Assembly (NCBI RefSeq): GCF_001540865.1
Contig: NC_033631.1
Span: 11,370,808 to 11,434,807 of the forward strand
Reading direction: 5' to 3'
Length of the DNA stretch: 64,000 nucleotides
Origin: Ananas comosus
Taxonomy: Eukaryota; Streptophyta; Magnoliopsida; Poales; Bromeliaceae
Positions 47,470 to 59,367 of the stretch are shown in pieces. Under the pieces are notes generated by a model, which was given only the letters and a program-made list of their open reading frames with translations, was not told where the DNA came from and made no database searches. The position numbers and the translations under genes are program-made. The first letter of the stretch is position 1, and each line of letters opens with the position of its first letter.

Positions 47470-48243
47470 TCAGAGCTTCGCCGCGTTTAGCACTCGCTTC
47501 TCCTCCTCGCTCTCCTCGGCGATCCCCACCGCTCTACACGCCTCCGGGAACATTCCCATCCGGATCGAGGCGTAGACCCCTCCGTCCCAATTCCTCGCCG
47601 CGAGCTCCTCTCCGATCCGCACCGCCTCCTCCACCGCCTCGGCGGCCCCGGCGCAGACCCGGTCCACGATCCCCATCTCCCTCGCCTCGGCCGCGGCGAT
47701 CTTCCTCGCGCGCAGCGCCACGTCCCTGAGCGCCCTCGGATCGGCGATCTTCGCGCGCATCAGCGCCAAGAAGTAGGGGGGGAACGGGAGCCCGATGTCG
47801 AGCTCGCTCATGTAGAGGAACCCGCGATCGCCCCTCATGGCGACGTAGTCGTGGCTGAGGGCGAGCATGAACCCCGCGGCGGCGGCGTGTCCCGTCACCG
47901 CGGCGATGGTGGGCATGGGGAGGGAGAGGAGGTCGGCGACGACGGGGCGGAAGAGCGCGACGAGGGAGCCGAGGCGCTCGCGCGCCGCGGAGGGCGAGGG
48001 GGCGGAGTTGGCCCACGCGAGGTCCAACCCGTTGGAGAAGAAGCGCCCCTCGGCGACGGTGACGAGTGCGGCACCGCGTCCTCTTCCTCCGCCGCCTCCT
48101 GCACCGGAGGAGGAGGAGGATTCAGAACGAGCGCGGGCGAGAGCTGAGCGGATGGAGGTGATGAGATCATGCCCAAAACGGTGCTCGTCATCGCCCGTCA
48201 GAGTAAGGACGAAAACGTTACCGCGCTTCTCCAAAGAGCACAT
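47470..48243 (-). CDS. ECI: Peroxisomal delta3,delta2-enoyl-CoA isomerase (crotonase family)
   Basis: Intronless, 257 aa. ECI moves double bonds of unsaturated fatty acyl-CoAs into the 2-trans position for peroxisomal beta-oxidation. The start MCSLEKRGNVFVLTLTGDDEHRF matches plant ECI starts; the in-frame ATG at 48306 would add 21 residues with no family counterpart. Crotonase features: FFSNGLDLAW and GHAAAAGFMLALSHDY (oxyanion-hole regions) and LYMSELDIGLP, where the glutamate lies where the ECI catalytic acid is expected. It ends NAAKL, so the last three residues AKL are a type 1 peroxisomal targeting signal. GC content is extreme compared with the flanks, so several opposite-strand open frames are shadows. 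A short polymorphic Ser/Gly/Ala stretch (about residues 38-52) is inserted near the N-terminus. Confidence 0.93.
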   Translation of the reverse strand: MCSLEKRGNVFVLTLTGDDEHRFGHDLITSIRSALARARSESSSSSGAGGGGGRGRGAALVTVAEGRFFSNGLDLAWANSAPSPSAARERLGSLVALFRPVVADLLSLPMPTIAAVTGHAAAAGFMLALSHDYVAMRGDRGFLYMSELDIGLPFPPYFLALMRAKIADPRALRDVALRARKIAAAEAREMGIVDRVCAGAAEAVEEAVRIGEELAARNWDGGVYASIRMGMFPEACRAVGIAEESEEEKRVLNAAKL

Positions 48244-51006
48244 CCTTGAGCCGGCACCAGGGCGACGGTGCCGTGTGATTCCTCCTCTTTTTATAAATGG
48301 ATCCAATATTTCTACTCTCCCTGATAGATATGTAATACTATTTTTTAACCTCTATCAGATTCAACATTTTAGTTATGAACTATTACTAATAATTTTTTTT
48401 TAGGTAGACTTTAAATATCACCTCTACAGTTGTGTATTTTTTACTTTAATTAATATTTTATAGTTTAAAATATATAAATTTAGTATTTTATAATTTTATT
48501 TGTCAATTTTTTTCTTAATTTTTCGTTAAATCATATATATAAAAAATTTAAAATATTACATATATAATTTATCGAATATTTATTTTTGTATTCTTTAACT
48601 TTAGCTTTAATTTTATCACTAATTTAATAAAAAAATAAAATAATAATAATAAAAAATATAAAATAAAAATACAAAATATAAAAAATGATACATTTCAAAT
48701 AAAAAAAATATAAAACTACAGCAGTGATATTTAAAATTTTTTTTGGTTTAATTTCACTATCAACGTACTGTATGTCTTCTGCAGTTCATTTTGCCAGTCC
48801 CGATGGATCAATAAATGATGAGTAAAATTATTTTACCTCGATAATACAATTTTGTGCACTAACTAATTTTTGTAAAGAATAATTTTATCACTCGTCTACC
48901 GAGGAATCGCTGTAGAAAATTTAAAGTCCAAGTCAAACTAATCAAAAAGTAATTGTGCGTACAAAAAGTGAAAGAAAGGACATCCTCGGAGCGAACCACG
49001 TTGATTAGAACAGTACTACTACTAACTTACTGATCATGTGATCCAATAAAGAGGAAAAAATCTAAAATGTAGAATGTATCATGTGATGTTGGACCAGTAA
49101 AATTATTTTTTATTAAATTTATTCTCCATCATAATTATTAAAAAAAATATTAGTATTTTTTTTTTTTTTCAAATGTGAGTGTATATAGTAGACTTTCTTC
49201 TAGAATAAAATGTTATTGATTGTACGGCCAAATAGATTACACCATTAGGTAGTGTTTGGTTCGGGAACAAGAGGGAGAATAAGCCCTTGTTCCCCCCTTT
49301 GTTCCCAAACGCAGCGTTTGGTAACCGAGAACAGTAGTTCCTGAGTTTCTGGAACTAGCTGGTATAAAACTGGAACTAGCTGGAACTGCCGTTCCACCTT
49401 TTTTCTGGAACAAACTTGTTCCCGAATGAGAACAAGGTTAATTAAATATAAATTTAAATTTTAATGATAGTAAACTATTAATTAATCTAATTAATATATT
49501 TGAATTATTATCTATTGCTTAAATAATAAAATAAATAAATAATTAATTAATTATAATTAATTATTTATAATTAGATAATAATAATTATTAATTTAATAAT
49601 TATTATTTATTAATAATTATTAATTAAATAATAATTATTAATAATTATTATTCTTAAGAAATAGATAATCGATATTATTATTAATTTATTATTTATAATT
49701 AATTATTAATAATTAGATAATTATTATTAATTAATTTATTACTTATAATTAATTATTAATATTATTATTTAAATAATAATTAATAATAAAATAATTATTC
49801 TTATTAATTAGATAATCGATATTATTAGTAATTTATTATTAATAATTAATAATTAAATAATTATTATTATTTATTAATAATGATTTATAATTAATTATTA
49901 ATAATTAGATAATTATTTTTAATTAATTTATTACTTATAAATAATTATTAATAGTTATTAATAATTAATTAATTAATTAATAATTATTAATAATTTATTA
50001 ATAATTAATTAATTTATTACTTATAAATAATTATAAATAATTAATAATAATTAATTAATAATAATAATTAATAATTAATAATTAATAATTATTATTATTT
50101 ATAATTATTTATTAATAATTTATTTATTATTTATTTTTAAGTAATATTTTGATGTTAATTAATTAGATAATATAATGTTAATTTCAAATTATAACTTTTA
50201 TTCCTCTTGTTCCAATTTAACCATCCAAACGCTATTTACCTTATTCCTAGGAACAACTCAATTTTCATCCAAACGTAAAATTGGTCTAGTTCCTGCTTAT
50301 ACCTGAACTTGTAACTATCCCTGGAATAAGCAGTTCTTACTTATACCTGAACCAAACGCAGCCAATTTTATGGTGCATAGTCAATTTTATGGTGCCAACA
50401 AATTTTGTTGTCCATTGAATCTACACAAATCTATCATAAAATGTATACTATACATCTCTTATTTATTTAAATTTAATTCAAAAATTTTTTATATTGAAAA
50501 AAAAACAAAATTGGTAAGCCTTGCGCTTTTAAAGCTCACATTGTAAGATTTATATTTATATTTATTCTATATAGAGGTGATTTTCATAAAGGCTTAATTG
50601 TAATTAACTATAATAAATTTGAGAGAGTGCCAGTGGACTAATGCTGCAGAGAGGTTTTATGACACACACACTTAAATTAAATAGAAAAAATTAAATAAGA
50701 TTAGGATTCTAATGGAATTCAAATTAAATTTTTTTTTTTACTCTAATACTAAATAAATAATATAAAATAATTTTTTTTCTAATAACTTAAGCTACTAAAG
50801 AGTAGTATAATATTATTATACTTTTAACGTCTACGACGGTTAATGAACAATTAATTACATCATATTACTCAATCAAATAAAAGCAAATTAGAATAATATG
50901 TAGAGATCAATATAAATTATATAATAAGAAATTTTACACACCACCGATTGTTCCTAACAATTAGTCCTGAAATTTTAAGTTCCAAGTTTAGTTGCATTAC
51001 TCCAAA

Positions 51007-51040
<34 letters not shown>

Positions 51041-51499
51041 TCTTAGCTCCAAATTCTTACACATTTTTTTGGGAAGGATTACATAGCATTCCTCGTAACA
51101 GGAAATGAATACAATGAAAATGTCTCATTCTCTATTATGAAAAGAACCACTCAATAAAACTCCCAATTAAAATGGTCATTATCATTATGTTTATATAATT
51201 AATTATGGCCCATAATTAAGAAATTCATTTCTTTCCGTGAGTGAGTTTGGATGGGCCAACTCAAGCAACATCATTAACTCCTCCCCTATCTGCTTCCTCC
51301 TCTTCTATACTTTTATCCGTCCATCAAAGCGCCTTGTTGTCTCATTTTCTTTCTTTTTTGGGTCGGGTTACTTTCGATTCACCTCACCCAATTTTTTTTG
51401 ATTCCTTGTGTATATATTATATAAATATATATATATATAAGGGTGATCAAAAAGAGAGGAAGCGAACGCTCTTCGACCCGATGCGGTGAGGGGTCCTCG
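48244..51499. other. AT-rich spacer with a large inverted-repeat element
   Basis: It holds the isomerase promoter side, a 1.1-kb inverted-repeat element (49248-50363), an (AAT)n microsatellite (about 51006-51040) and, at the end, the promoter and leader of the RING-CH gene with TA repeats near 51425-51440. No other gene. Confidence 0.45.
49248..50363. mobile_element. 1.1-kb terminal-inverted-repeat element with an ATTA-rich core
   Basis: Left end GGTAGTGTTTGGTTCGGG, right end (reverse complement) GGCTGCGTTTGGTTCAGG. Further in, both ends carry GAACAAG/TTGTTCC-type blocks in inverted order. The core, about 49440-50170, is built almost entirely from ATTAATAATTA-like permutations. No transposase and no clear target duplication were found. 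The terminal GTTTGGTTC pattern resembles the other Tourist-like elements in this window. Confidence 0.6.
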
Positions 51500-54400
51500 A
51501 TGCCGCGGCGCGAGGGCGAGGCGCGCGACGGAGCCGACGCCACCGGAGACCTGCCGCCACCGCCTCCTCCTCCTCCGGCGCCACCGCCGCCTCCGGGTGC
51601 GGTGGCGCCGGCGCCGGCCGGCGCCGTCGCCGTGGTCATCGCGGTGAGCGAGGCGGACGCGGATCGCTCCGCCGCGCGCGATGAGGAGGCGCGCGGGGCC
51701 GCGGAGGGGCATGTGGAGGGGGAGCGGAAGGGGAAGGGGAAGGGGAAGGGGGAGGAGGCGGATCGTGGATCGAAGGGGGGCGCTTGCGTGGTGATCGACG
51801 TGGGGCGCGGTGGCGGAGGGGCAGAAGGGGGTGGCGGCGGAGGAGGAGATGGGGACGGGGAGAAGGTGTGCCGGATCTGCCATTTGAGCCCGGATCAAGG
51901 GGAGGAGGCGTCCGAGTTGATCCAGCTCGGTTGCGGATGCAAAGACGATCTCGGGATCGTGCATCGTCACTGCGCCGAGGCGTGGTTCAAGCTAAGGGGC
52001 AACAGGTAAAGAGTGTTAAGCTTCAATTTGATCACTCTTTATTGTTTTTTATTGTTTTTTTTTTTTTTTGTGTTGGATTCGTACGACTAATGTATTGCGA
52101 TGCATTACTTGATCTGGTAGTTTAAAATTGTTATTATCTGGGAGTGTTTTGATTGGTGGTAATGTTTAAGTATGATCCAAAAGATGCCTTTTGTAGGTTC
52201 TAATAGGATATGAGAATTGATAACTTATGAAGTACATGTTGCCTTTTATATAGCTGGTTAGTTAATGATGAAATATATTTGACCCTTCCTTTTACAGGGA
52301 GGCACTCTTCATGCTGCATTCTTTGACTTTTTCTCTTTTGCTGTGCTCTGTACGCAATGATCTTGTAGGTATTTCCCCTAGTCGTTTGACTTTTGACGTA
52401 GTAAATGGAAAACATGTTTAGTTTTGTCACTTGAACGTCGTGATTACGAAACTAATAAACTCAAATCTGAAATTTTATGCACAATTGAGGGTTACTGTAA
52501 TCATCGTCAACCAAGTTTCTATTGGCCCTGTTGTTTTCTTGGACAAAATAGAAGCAAATAAGAGAGGGATGCGCCATGAAACTACCAAGCCTAGTTGCGG
52601 TGAAGAGTTATCTACCTTCTGTAGCGCAGTTTGTGCTCATGAAATTTCGGATCCATTCTTTGTGAATCCTCTAAATACTGAAATCAAAATATGGAAGAAT
52701 GATGACAATTTTGGATCGAACAGGTTCACGGTCTATGTTACAGAAAAGCCAGAATTGTGGCTTATTCTAGCATATAGTGATGGAGGAGCCATAAAATTGT
52801 CATGAACTATATAATGTCACTTTGATAGTTATTCATTGATATTTGCAATTCCTTACTTGAAATTATGGTTTAAATAAGGTAGCATGTCACCATACTGATC
52901 GATCGACCATTGGCAAACTATGTCCATCAATGTGAGATCCCAAGTAATCTTATATATAAGATATAATAGGACTAAAAACTCTTAGGCTTCGTTTAGGATT
53001 GCGGGGGGATTGCGTTACGTGCAGTGAGAAAATATAATAGAAAAATACTTTGTTTATTTTCGTACGTAATATTGTGTTCCGTATATTGCGATGAATCGGT
53101 TACGATATATATTCTGCGGTCCCATCGGAGAACGTAGAAGTATATTTCTATATACTTTTACTCCAACTTCATTTTATCTAACAGCGTCAGATATGAGTCA
53201 CTTCCAAACTAAGCCTTAATCCGGCTATAGCATTTTGGGTAGTGGTTAGGCCAAAGAGGTTAAAAGAGTTAAACGTGCTAGGACTAGAGTAGTCTTAGGA
53301 TGGGTGACCTCCTGGGAAGTGGGGTGTCACAGTTGGTATCAGAGCCAATTATCAGCAAAAAAGGTGAGATGAGTCTTTGCTGAGCCAGGGTTATACAGTA
53401 GAAAGAGCGAGACTCTCATACTGATGACTGTTGTGGATAGAGCGCGGCTCCATTATAAGGTCGGTTAAGGCTAGCGAGACGAGTCTCACATCGCTTGGTA
53501 CTTGTGAGTCTAAGCTTGATGAGGACGTCAAGGCTTAAAGTATGGGAGATTGTGAGACCCTAGGTAGTCCTATATATAAGATATAATAAGGCTAAAAATT
53601 CTTAACCCAGTTATAATATTTTGGGCGGTGGTTAGGCCCAAGAAGTGAAGAGAGTTTAGCGTGCTAGGACTAGACTAGTTCTAGAATTGGTGACCCCCTG
53701 AGAAGTAGGGGTGTCACAATCAAGGTGTTTCTTGCCATATCGTTTGCCTATTGGCATGATAACACGCTCCTTCCATAAGTTGGTATACATTGTCATTCAG
53801 AATGTTGGCAAGTGTCCACTGCACCAACCCGGCACAACAATCTTTACTTTCTATAGCAGCTCGGTGTTTTTCTCAACTCAACATTAAGTAAATAAAGTAG
53901 GTTTTGGTATTATGAAATCTTATACCAAATTACATAGGATCCATTACATGAATCCTCTTGTACTATTTGATCCTTTCTTGAGCTATTCTTCTCCTAAATT
54001 GATAGTGTATAAATCGTTTCCTAATCTCTTCTAATTATGTTATTATGGTCTCTCTTCCACATCATCTACTCAGTAGCTTAGCATTAGTTCTGCCATATAT
54101 CCCCATTTAGTAGGTCTAAGCAACTTTTCCTATGAAAACTAATATTATCGGGTCCTCAATAAATTTGAATCTTATGTTAAAATGCATCTACTAGTTCGTA
54201 TGGTCATAAGTTGACTTAAAAGGCTGCATGCATTAAAAGGTCACGTATATTACAGCCATCTATGCTTTGTCCTGAATGATGCATGTGAAGGCACTAGCTG
54301 GTCATAACTTTTTCCCATTATACTAGGATGTTTTGTTTTTTCTTGCATTTTAGATGTTATATCAGATCTTTTCAATTTGGCGTGCTTCATCATGCTGTTT

Positions 54401-56041
54401 CTGGTCAATAATGCGAATGCATTTGCAATTATCATAAGATAAATGTTTTAACAAAATAATTTGCAACTTAGATAGTCTTTCATGCCTCAAATCATCACTC
54501 TCTGTTCTTGTGGTTATGAATGGGTGCAACTGATATTCATATAGATAAAAATCAAGGCATATAGAATGCAGCCTCAGTGGGAAGGACCAAATGAGATCAT
54601 ATTGTCGAAAAGGATTCGTATGATGGAACTAAGTCATTCCTTTCTGAGAATTTAGGTAGTTGTTTCCATCTTGTTTGTGATTAGAGGTTAGTTTGATCTG
54701 AGTTCTCTTTCTAGTAGTTGAATTGAATTGTCTTTCCTATAGATAACAAAGAGCCGGTAGAAACTGTAGTAATATTCACTGTCTGTCTGTCTTCTATCCA
54801 ATTCGCTAGAAAAAGCAAACAATGTGAGAGTAGGTATCTTCAATGGTTTTTATCATATTTATGAAGAATTAAAGAAAAATTGTTTTGATTGTGCAAAAGA
54901 TACAATTGTGGATGTGAAGCAAAATTGTGAAGCTATGATGGGAATATGATCAGTAAAATAAGAGTTGCTACAAAAGATAAGTACATATACTCTAGTAGGT
55001 AATATGCTCGTGGTGTTTGTTACCTCCTTGATATAGTTTCTATTTTTTAGTTTCGCTGCATGTTGTTCGAGATATCGGCTTTTGAACCTATGCATATTTC
55101 TGGCCTTAATGGCTAATTCCCTACTAGGGCTGATCATGTTTTAACATCTTTCTTACACACTTCTCGATATATTCTTTTGGAAACAATGCAAAAGTACTTT
55201 TGGTGGGAGACCAAGAGCACCACAATATTGGGTAAAGAAAGCCTGCTTTAATTCAGTATGTTTGATTTTGATTTTAGAACAGAAACCTGATCTACGAAAA
55301 ATTTTGATATAAGTATCAAACCTTTCAGTATGTTTGATTTAACGACCGCTTCGTCAAAACTGAAAGGCATTTATAAGTTTTCGGACAGATGTTCTATAAC
55401 ACAACAGAATTTATGCAACTCAGGAATATTCTGGAACTCTTTAGATGGAGCCTTTATGTTCTAACAGAACTTAGGTAGAATATTTCTGCAGTCAAATTAT
55501 ATGGAAGTTTAGCTGCTAAAACCAAATTTTTTAATATTTAGGTTCCTGCATCAAAATATACTGTACTTTGGGTAAGATCTGTGTTTTATACCTATTAATT
55601 TTACCCCTCCCACTTGTTGCAATTTGAACTTATTCCAGCCTCCTCTGAGGTGCAAAATGCAAGCTGAACAACAAGGCTAAGTACCAACCCACTTATATAG
55701 CTATTATATGTTGTGGTTGGTTTTAGGAGTTCTTCAGCTTCTTGAGGTTTGTTAGGGTCTACTTTGTCATTTTCTTCCCATTTTATAGTCAATTTATCAA
55801 ATGGATTTTGATTCAACTATTGAACAGGTGCTGCGAAATTTGTGGTTCGAATGCCAAAAACATCACGGGCATCGAAGACGCCCGATTCATGGAGGAATGG
55901 CACGAGAGGAGAATCACTCTCCAAAGGAACACAACAGAGAGAGGCGGTTGCTGGAGACGCCAACCCTTTTGTAACTTCCTAATGGCATGCCTCGTGATTG
56001 CTTTCATATTGCCGTGGTTCTTCCGCGTGAACGTGTTCTAA
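51500..56041 (+). CDS. RING-CH (RINGv, C4HC3) zinc finger membrane protein, putative E3 ligase
   Basis: Two exons, 51500-52005 and 55828-56041, give 239 aa. The N-terminal half is low complexity: proline runs (PPPPPPPPAPPPPPG), a GKGKGKGKGE stretch and glycine runs. The RING-CH domain starts near residue 122: CRIC, then LGCGCKDDLGIVHRHCAEAWF, then after the intron CCEIC, giving the C4HC3 set of metal ligands split between the exons. A basic patch precedes one C-terminal membrane segment (FLMACLVIAFILPWFF). RING-CH proteins are usually membrane-bound ubiquitin ligases. The start at 51500 is preferred over the ATG at 51443, which lies in leader-like sequence. The 3.8-kb intron holds the Cassandra element and ordinary AT-rich DNA. 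Confidence 0.9.
52931..53718 (+). mobile_element. Cassandra-type TRIM retrotransposon with 5S rRNA-like LTRs
   Basis: 788 bp, non-coding, flanked by a perfect 5-bp target duplication ATCAA (52926-52930 and 53719-53723). 5' LTR 52931-53331, 3' LTR 53551-53718 (168 bp). Removing the nested MITE and one of its target copies leaves 167 bp for the 5' LTR. Both begin TGTGAGA and end TGTCACA. Directly after the 5' LTR is the primer-binding site TGGTATCAGAGCC (53334-53346), typical for initiator tRNA-Met, and a purine-rich TATGGGAGA precedes the 3' LTR. Each LTR carries a 5S rRNA-like internal promoter; in the 5' LTR TTAGGATGGGTGACCTCC is nearly exact, in the 3' LTR it is decayed. It sits in the RING-CH intron. 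Confidence 0.93.
52985..53215. mobile_element. Tourist-like MITE nested in the Cassandra 5' LTR
   Basis: 231 bp with terminal inverted repeats GGCTTCGTTTAGGA and, reversed, GGCTTAGTTTGGAAG. Target duplication TTA (52982-52984 and 53216-53218). Comparison with the uninterrupted 3' LTR (ATTCTTAACCCAG) shows exactly where it landed. The interior is non-coding. Confidence 0.88.
53719..55827. other. Remainder of the RING-CH intron
   Basis: Ordinary AT-rich intron sequence. Minus-strand open frames at 54250-54435 and 54859-55137 have no recognisable product. Confidence 0.4.
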
Positions 56042-58356
56042 CTCCCTGCCATCTCCCACCTTTATCTCATAAGGAAGCAGAAGCTGAAGTTCCTTCCCAA
56101 ACTGCTGCTTTTAGAAGCAGTCAAATTTGCAGCTCGTCTTCTGTTCTGAGATCTGCCTGACGGGGAATCCAATGTTTACGCTGGACATTTTGATGCGTGT
56201 GTGTTCGAGTTACACAATAGCACAGTTATACAGAGTTTATTTATTGGTTCTTTTTAACTCTTTTCAACTTGTTTTGTCTATAAATTTTATAGATGGTTTG
56301 GGATTTGTTTGGGTCTCCTCTGTAATTTTTTCTAAAATCTCCTGTACCGTTTAATCTTGTGCATGAATACTAATTTTGGGAGCTAAGTGTGCGCGGGCCT
56401 ATTAACTAGATTGAGTATGAAAGCAATTTTGCACTAGTTTAGTAGTTTTACATAGTTTAATTGAGTGTTAACTTCTTCAATACCCTCAGAAAGGTTGTAA
56501 TGTTACTCCTTCACATTGTAAAATATTATTGGTGTCCTTTTAAATATTAAGCTAAAGAGTTAAGGGTTTAAGCTTTGGATTTCAGGTTTACAAGGACATT
56601 TGTGATATATTTGTACGTACAAGGAGTATGAATCATTGATTTTATATGTTTTGAAGGGATATGAATGCGATTTTAGATTTTAAAGTAGTGTACAAATTTT
56701 TAACTTTTTAGAGAAAAATAATACGCTATTCTCTTCATACATATTTTTAAAAATAAACTTAGTTAAAAATATAAAAAAATTGAAAATCTGATGGAGAATA
56801 TATAATATTTTGAAGTTTTAAAAGGCTGCGTTTGGTTGGAGAACTAAGTTTTGAAGAACAACTTTTGTTGTTCCTAAAAACTAGGGATATTCCGGTATAA
56901 GATAAAACAATTGTAAATTTGTGTTTGGATATATTCGGGGCTATTCTAAAGGATATCGTGTTTAGATATATTCGGGGCTATTCTAAAGGATATCCTTAGT
57001 AGCGTTTGGTTAAAAAGTCTAAAACAACGTTTAAATATATTTTTAAAAATAAAATAATTAATTTATATTAGTATATTTTATATAAAATTATTTTTATAGT
57101 AATTTATTATAATATAATATTTTATGTAATAATTTAATTTAAAATAGTATATTTATTTTATTATATATAATTATTTATATAATTATTTAATATATGTATG
57201 AATAAATATAATACTAACAAGATAACAATATCCTTATAATTTTAATTAATAATAGTATAAATTTCAATACAGATTAAATATATATATATATACATGAAAA
57301 AATAATTTTTATATATAACACATAATATAAAATAAAATAATTAAATATTAATATATAAATGATAAAACTTAATAAAATAAAATATATATCAAATTTAATT
57401 AATTTATATTATATAATAAAATTTAAGTATAAATATATTATCATAAAAATAATATTTATATTAATATATTTATTTATATATCTATTTATCTAATAAAATA
57501 AAAAGAAGAATAAAATTGTTCTCAGTTTTTTTAGAAATAATTTTTATCAGGTTGTTTTAGAATAATTCAAAATAATCCGCTTTAATCAGAACAATTCTGC
57601 TGGCGTTTGGCTAAAAATTAGGGAATATTCCCTTCTATTCCAGAATACCTCTCGTGCCAAATGCATGCACCCTAAAGAGAATTACGTGTAAAATTGCCCC
57701 TCTGATTAAACGATAAAAAGTGCTTACACTAACATTGGATCTATTAGTAACCAACTACAGAAGCATATCAAATCAAATCATATGGAAACATATCAAATCA
57801 AGTCACCCTCCATTCACTGTTGCTCAGCTTCCTAGAATCCAAAACGTAGAAATAAAAATTAAAAAATTCTCATCATTTTTGTTTTTTTTTTTTCTATTGT
57901 ACGCTGAAAAAAAAAATTAATTTCAACTTTTGACGAAATATATACAACGCGCTTTATACACATAATTCATAATGTTTAAAACATGAATTTTCCTAAAATT
58001 TGATCGATCAAGCAATAATAGTTATGGTGAAAATTTTTCAATCTATATTAGATCACTTCAAACTTATATATAATATATTCTCTCTACATCAACTTGGTGT
58101 ATGATTTTTCACCCATAACCTACAACAACAGCTTGACTTAGCTTAAGCCTCACCAATTCATCATTCCTTACCTCATTCGTAATTTGGGCATCCAAATTTG
58201 TACGGCGTCCATGTGTAGAGACCATTCGGGAAAGCGAGAACTATTGTCTTGTCTAGCTTTTTTAGAAAAAAAAAATCCTATCTAGCATTTTTTTAAAAAA
58301 ATATTTCTAATTTAGTCTTATTTTTATAAATTAGAAAAAAAAAAGTAAGTTAATAA
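56042..58356. other. RING-CH 3' region and spacer
   Basis: The first 300-400 bases are likely 3' untranslated sequence. An inverted-repeat element occupies 56824-57672. The rest is AT-rich. Confidence 0.4.
56824..57672. mobile_element. Approximately 850-bp inverted-repeat element with AT-rich core
   Basis: Left end GGCTGCGTTTGGTTGG; right end (reverse complement) GGGTGCATGCATTTGGC. Both ends continue with TATTCC-rich blocks in inverted order (GGGATATTCCGG on the left, GGGAATATTCCC on the right). A 35-bp phrase TTAGATATATTCGGGGCTAT is repeated near 56930 and 56962. The core (57040-57500) is nearly pure A/T. Confidence 0.5.
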
Positions 58357-59006
58357 GGCTAAATTACAGAAAATCTTCCTATCAAAACTCGTTTTTTCAC
58401 TTTCCCCTCTTGTCATTTAAAAACCTACACTTTGCCTCCTTATAAAATAAAAAATGTGCACTTTATCCCCTACCGTTAGCGATCCGTTAGGGTTCCGTTA
58501 AAAAAAAATTTGTTATACAAAAAATACCCCTTCGCCCTCTTCCTGTTGCTTCGCTTCCTCCGCCTCGCCGCCTCGCCTTCCTCCACTGCCTCGCCCTTGC
58601 CCGCATCTCCGTCTACGCCCACAACCACCCCTTCGCTCTCCTCCATCGCCTCGACTTCGCCTTTGTTGCCGTTGCCACCTCTCCATCCACGTCCACCTCG
58701 ATTTCCTCCATACTGTCGCCGAAATCGAGGTGCGACGAGGCTGTAGGAGGAGAAGCGGAGCACGTGGAGAAGAAAATGGAAAGAAATTGTGGCCTATCAA
58801 GGGGCAAACCACGGCCGATCGAGGCCGCGGATGAGGAGGATGAGGGAGAAGACGAAAATGGCGGAGGGCAAAATGGTTATTTTTCACACCGTACTCCTCC
58901 TGTGCACATTTTTTATTTTATAAGGGGACAAAACGTAGGTTTTTAAATGACAGGAGGGGAAAGTGAAAAAGCGAGTTTTGACAGGAGGATTTTATGTAAT
59001 TTAGCC
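58357..59006. mobile_element. Long-TIR element around a GC-rich core (Pack-MULE-like)
   Basis: 650 bp. Terminal inverted repeats of about 100 bp begin GGCTAAATTACAGAAAATC on the left and, reversed, GGCTAAATTACATAAAATCC on the right, and stay alignable as far as AAAAAATGTGCAC. TAATAA flanks both sides (58351-58356 and 59007-59012). The core (about 58530-58880) is GC-rich and open in several frames, unlike the AT-rich MITEs nearby, as expected if gene sequence had been captured. The encoded residues are low complexity (Gly/Arg/Glu or Ser/Pro), so no donor gene can be named. Superfamily assignment is inference. Confidence 0.7.
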
Positions 59007-59085
59007 TAATAATTATTATATAGGTTAATATGCTAAGTGGATAGATGATTATTTTTCTCTCTCTCCTCCAAGAAGTTTTGCCTGC

Positions 59086-59218
59086 ATGCAAGCAAAATGC
59101 TTGGTTGTTGGTACTCGAGGTCCCAAGTTTGAATCCTACTTGATTCACATTTTCAACTAAGTCTATTTCTAAAAGAAATAAACGAACCGGGTAGCATACT
59201 ATCTATCTCTCAAAAAAC
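59086..59218 (+). mobile_element. Best-preserved SINE copy in the window
   Basis: The head contains GCAAGCAAAATGCTTGG (box A region) and GAGGTCCCAAGTTTGAATCC (box B). The body has TTGATTCACATTTTCAAC and TCTATTTCTAAAAG. The tail is GAACCGGGTAGCATACTATC followed by a short pyrimidine tract and A-run. Related copies lie at 6067, 8684, 16500 and 40053. Confidence 0.7.
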
Positions 59219-59275
59219 CTATTATTTTTCGACCGGGTCATTTTCGCCTATTATATCATTTCTGTTTATAAATTT

Positions 59276-59278
<3 letters not shown>

Positions 59279-59366
<88 letters not shown>
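59279..59366. repeat. (TA)n microsatellite
   Basis: About 43 TA units, the longest simple repeat here. Just downstream, a 61-base phrase with TATGTCCGTATCGTTACG is present twice in tandem (about 59381-59490). Confidence 0.95.

Positions 59367-59367
<1 letters not shown>

Noticed and set aside
47851..48403. 178- and 98-codon plus-strand frames over the isomerase gene
   Set aside because: Antisense reading of a very GC-rich exon. The minus-strand isomerase has clear family motifs and a PTS1 end.
51368..51970. 200-codon minus-strand frame over the RING-CH first exon
   Set aside because: Antisense of a GC-rich, proline- and glycine-coding exon; no recognisable protein.
53261..53320. 5S rRNA gene
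   Set aside because: Only part of a 5S gene is present. It lies inside an LTR with a matching decayed copy in the other LTR, so it is the Cassandra promoter, not a ribosomal gene.
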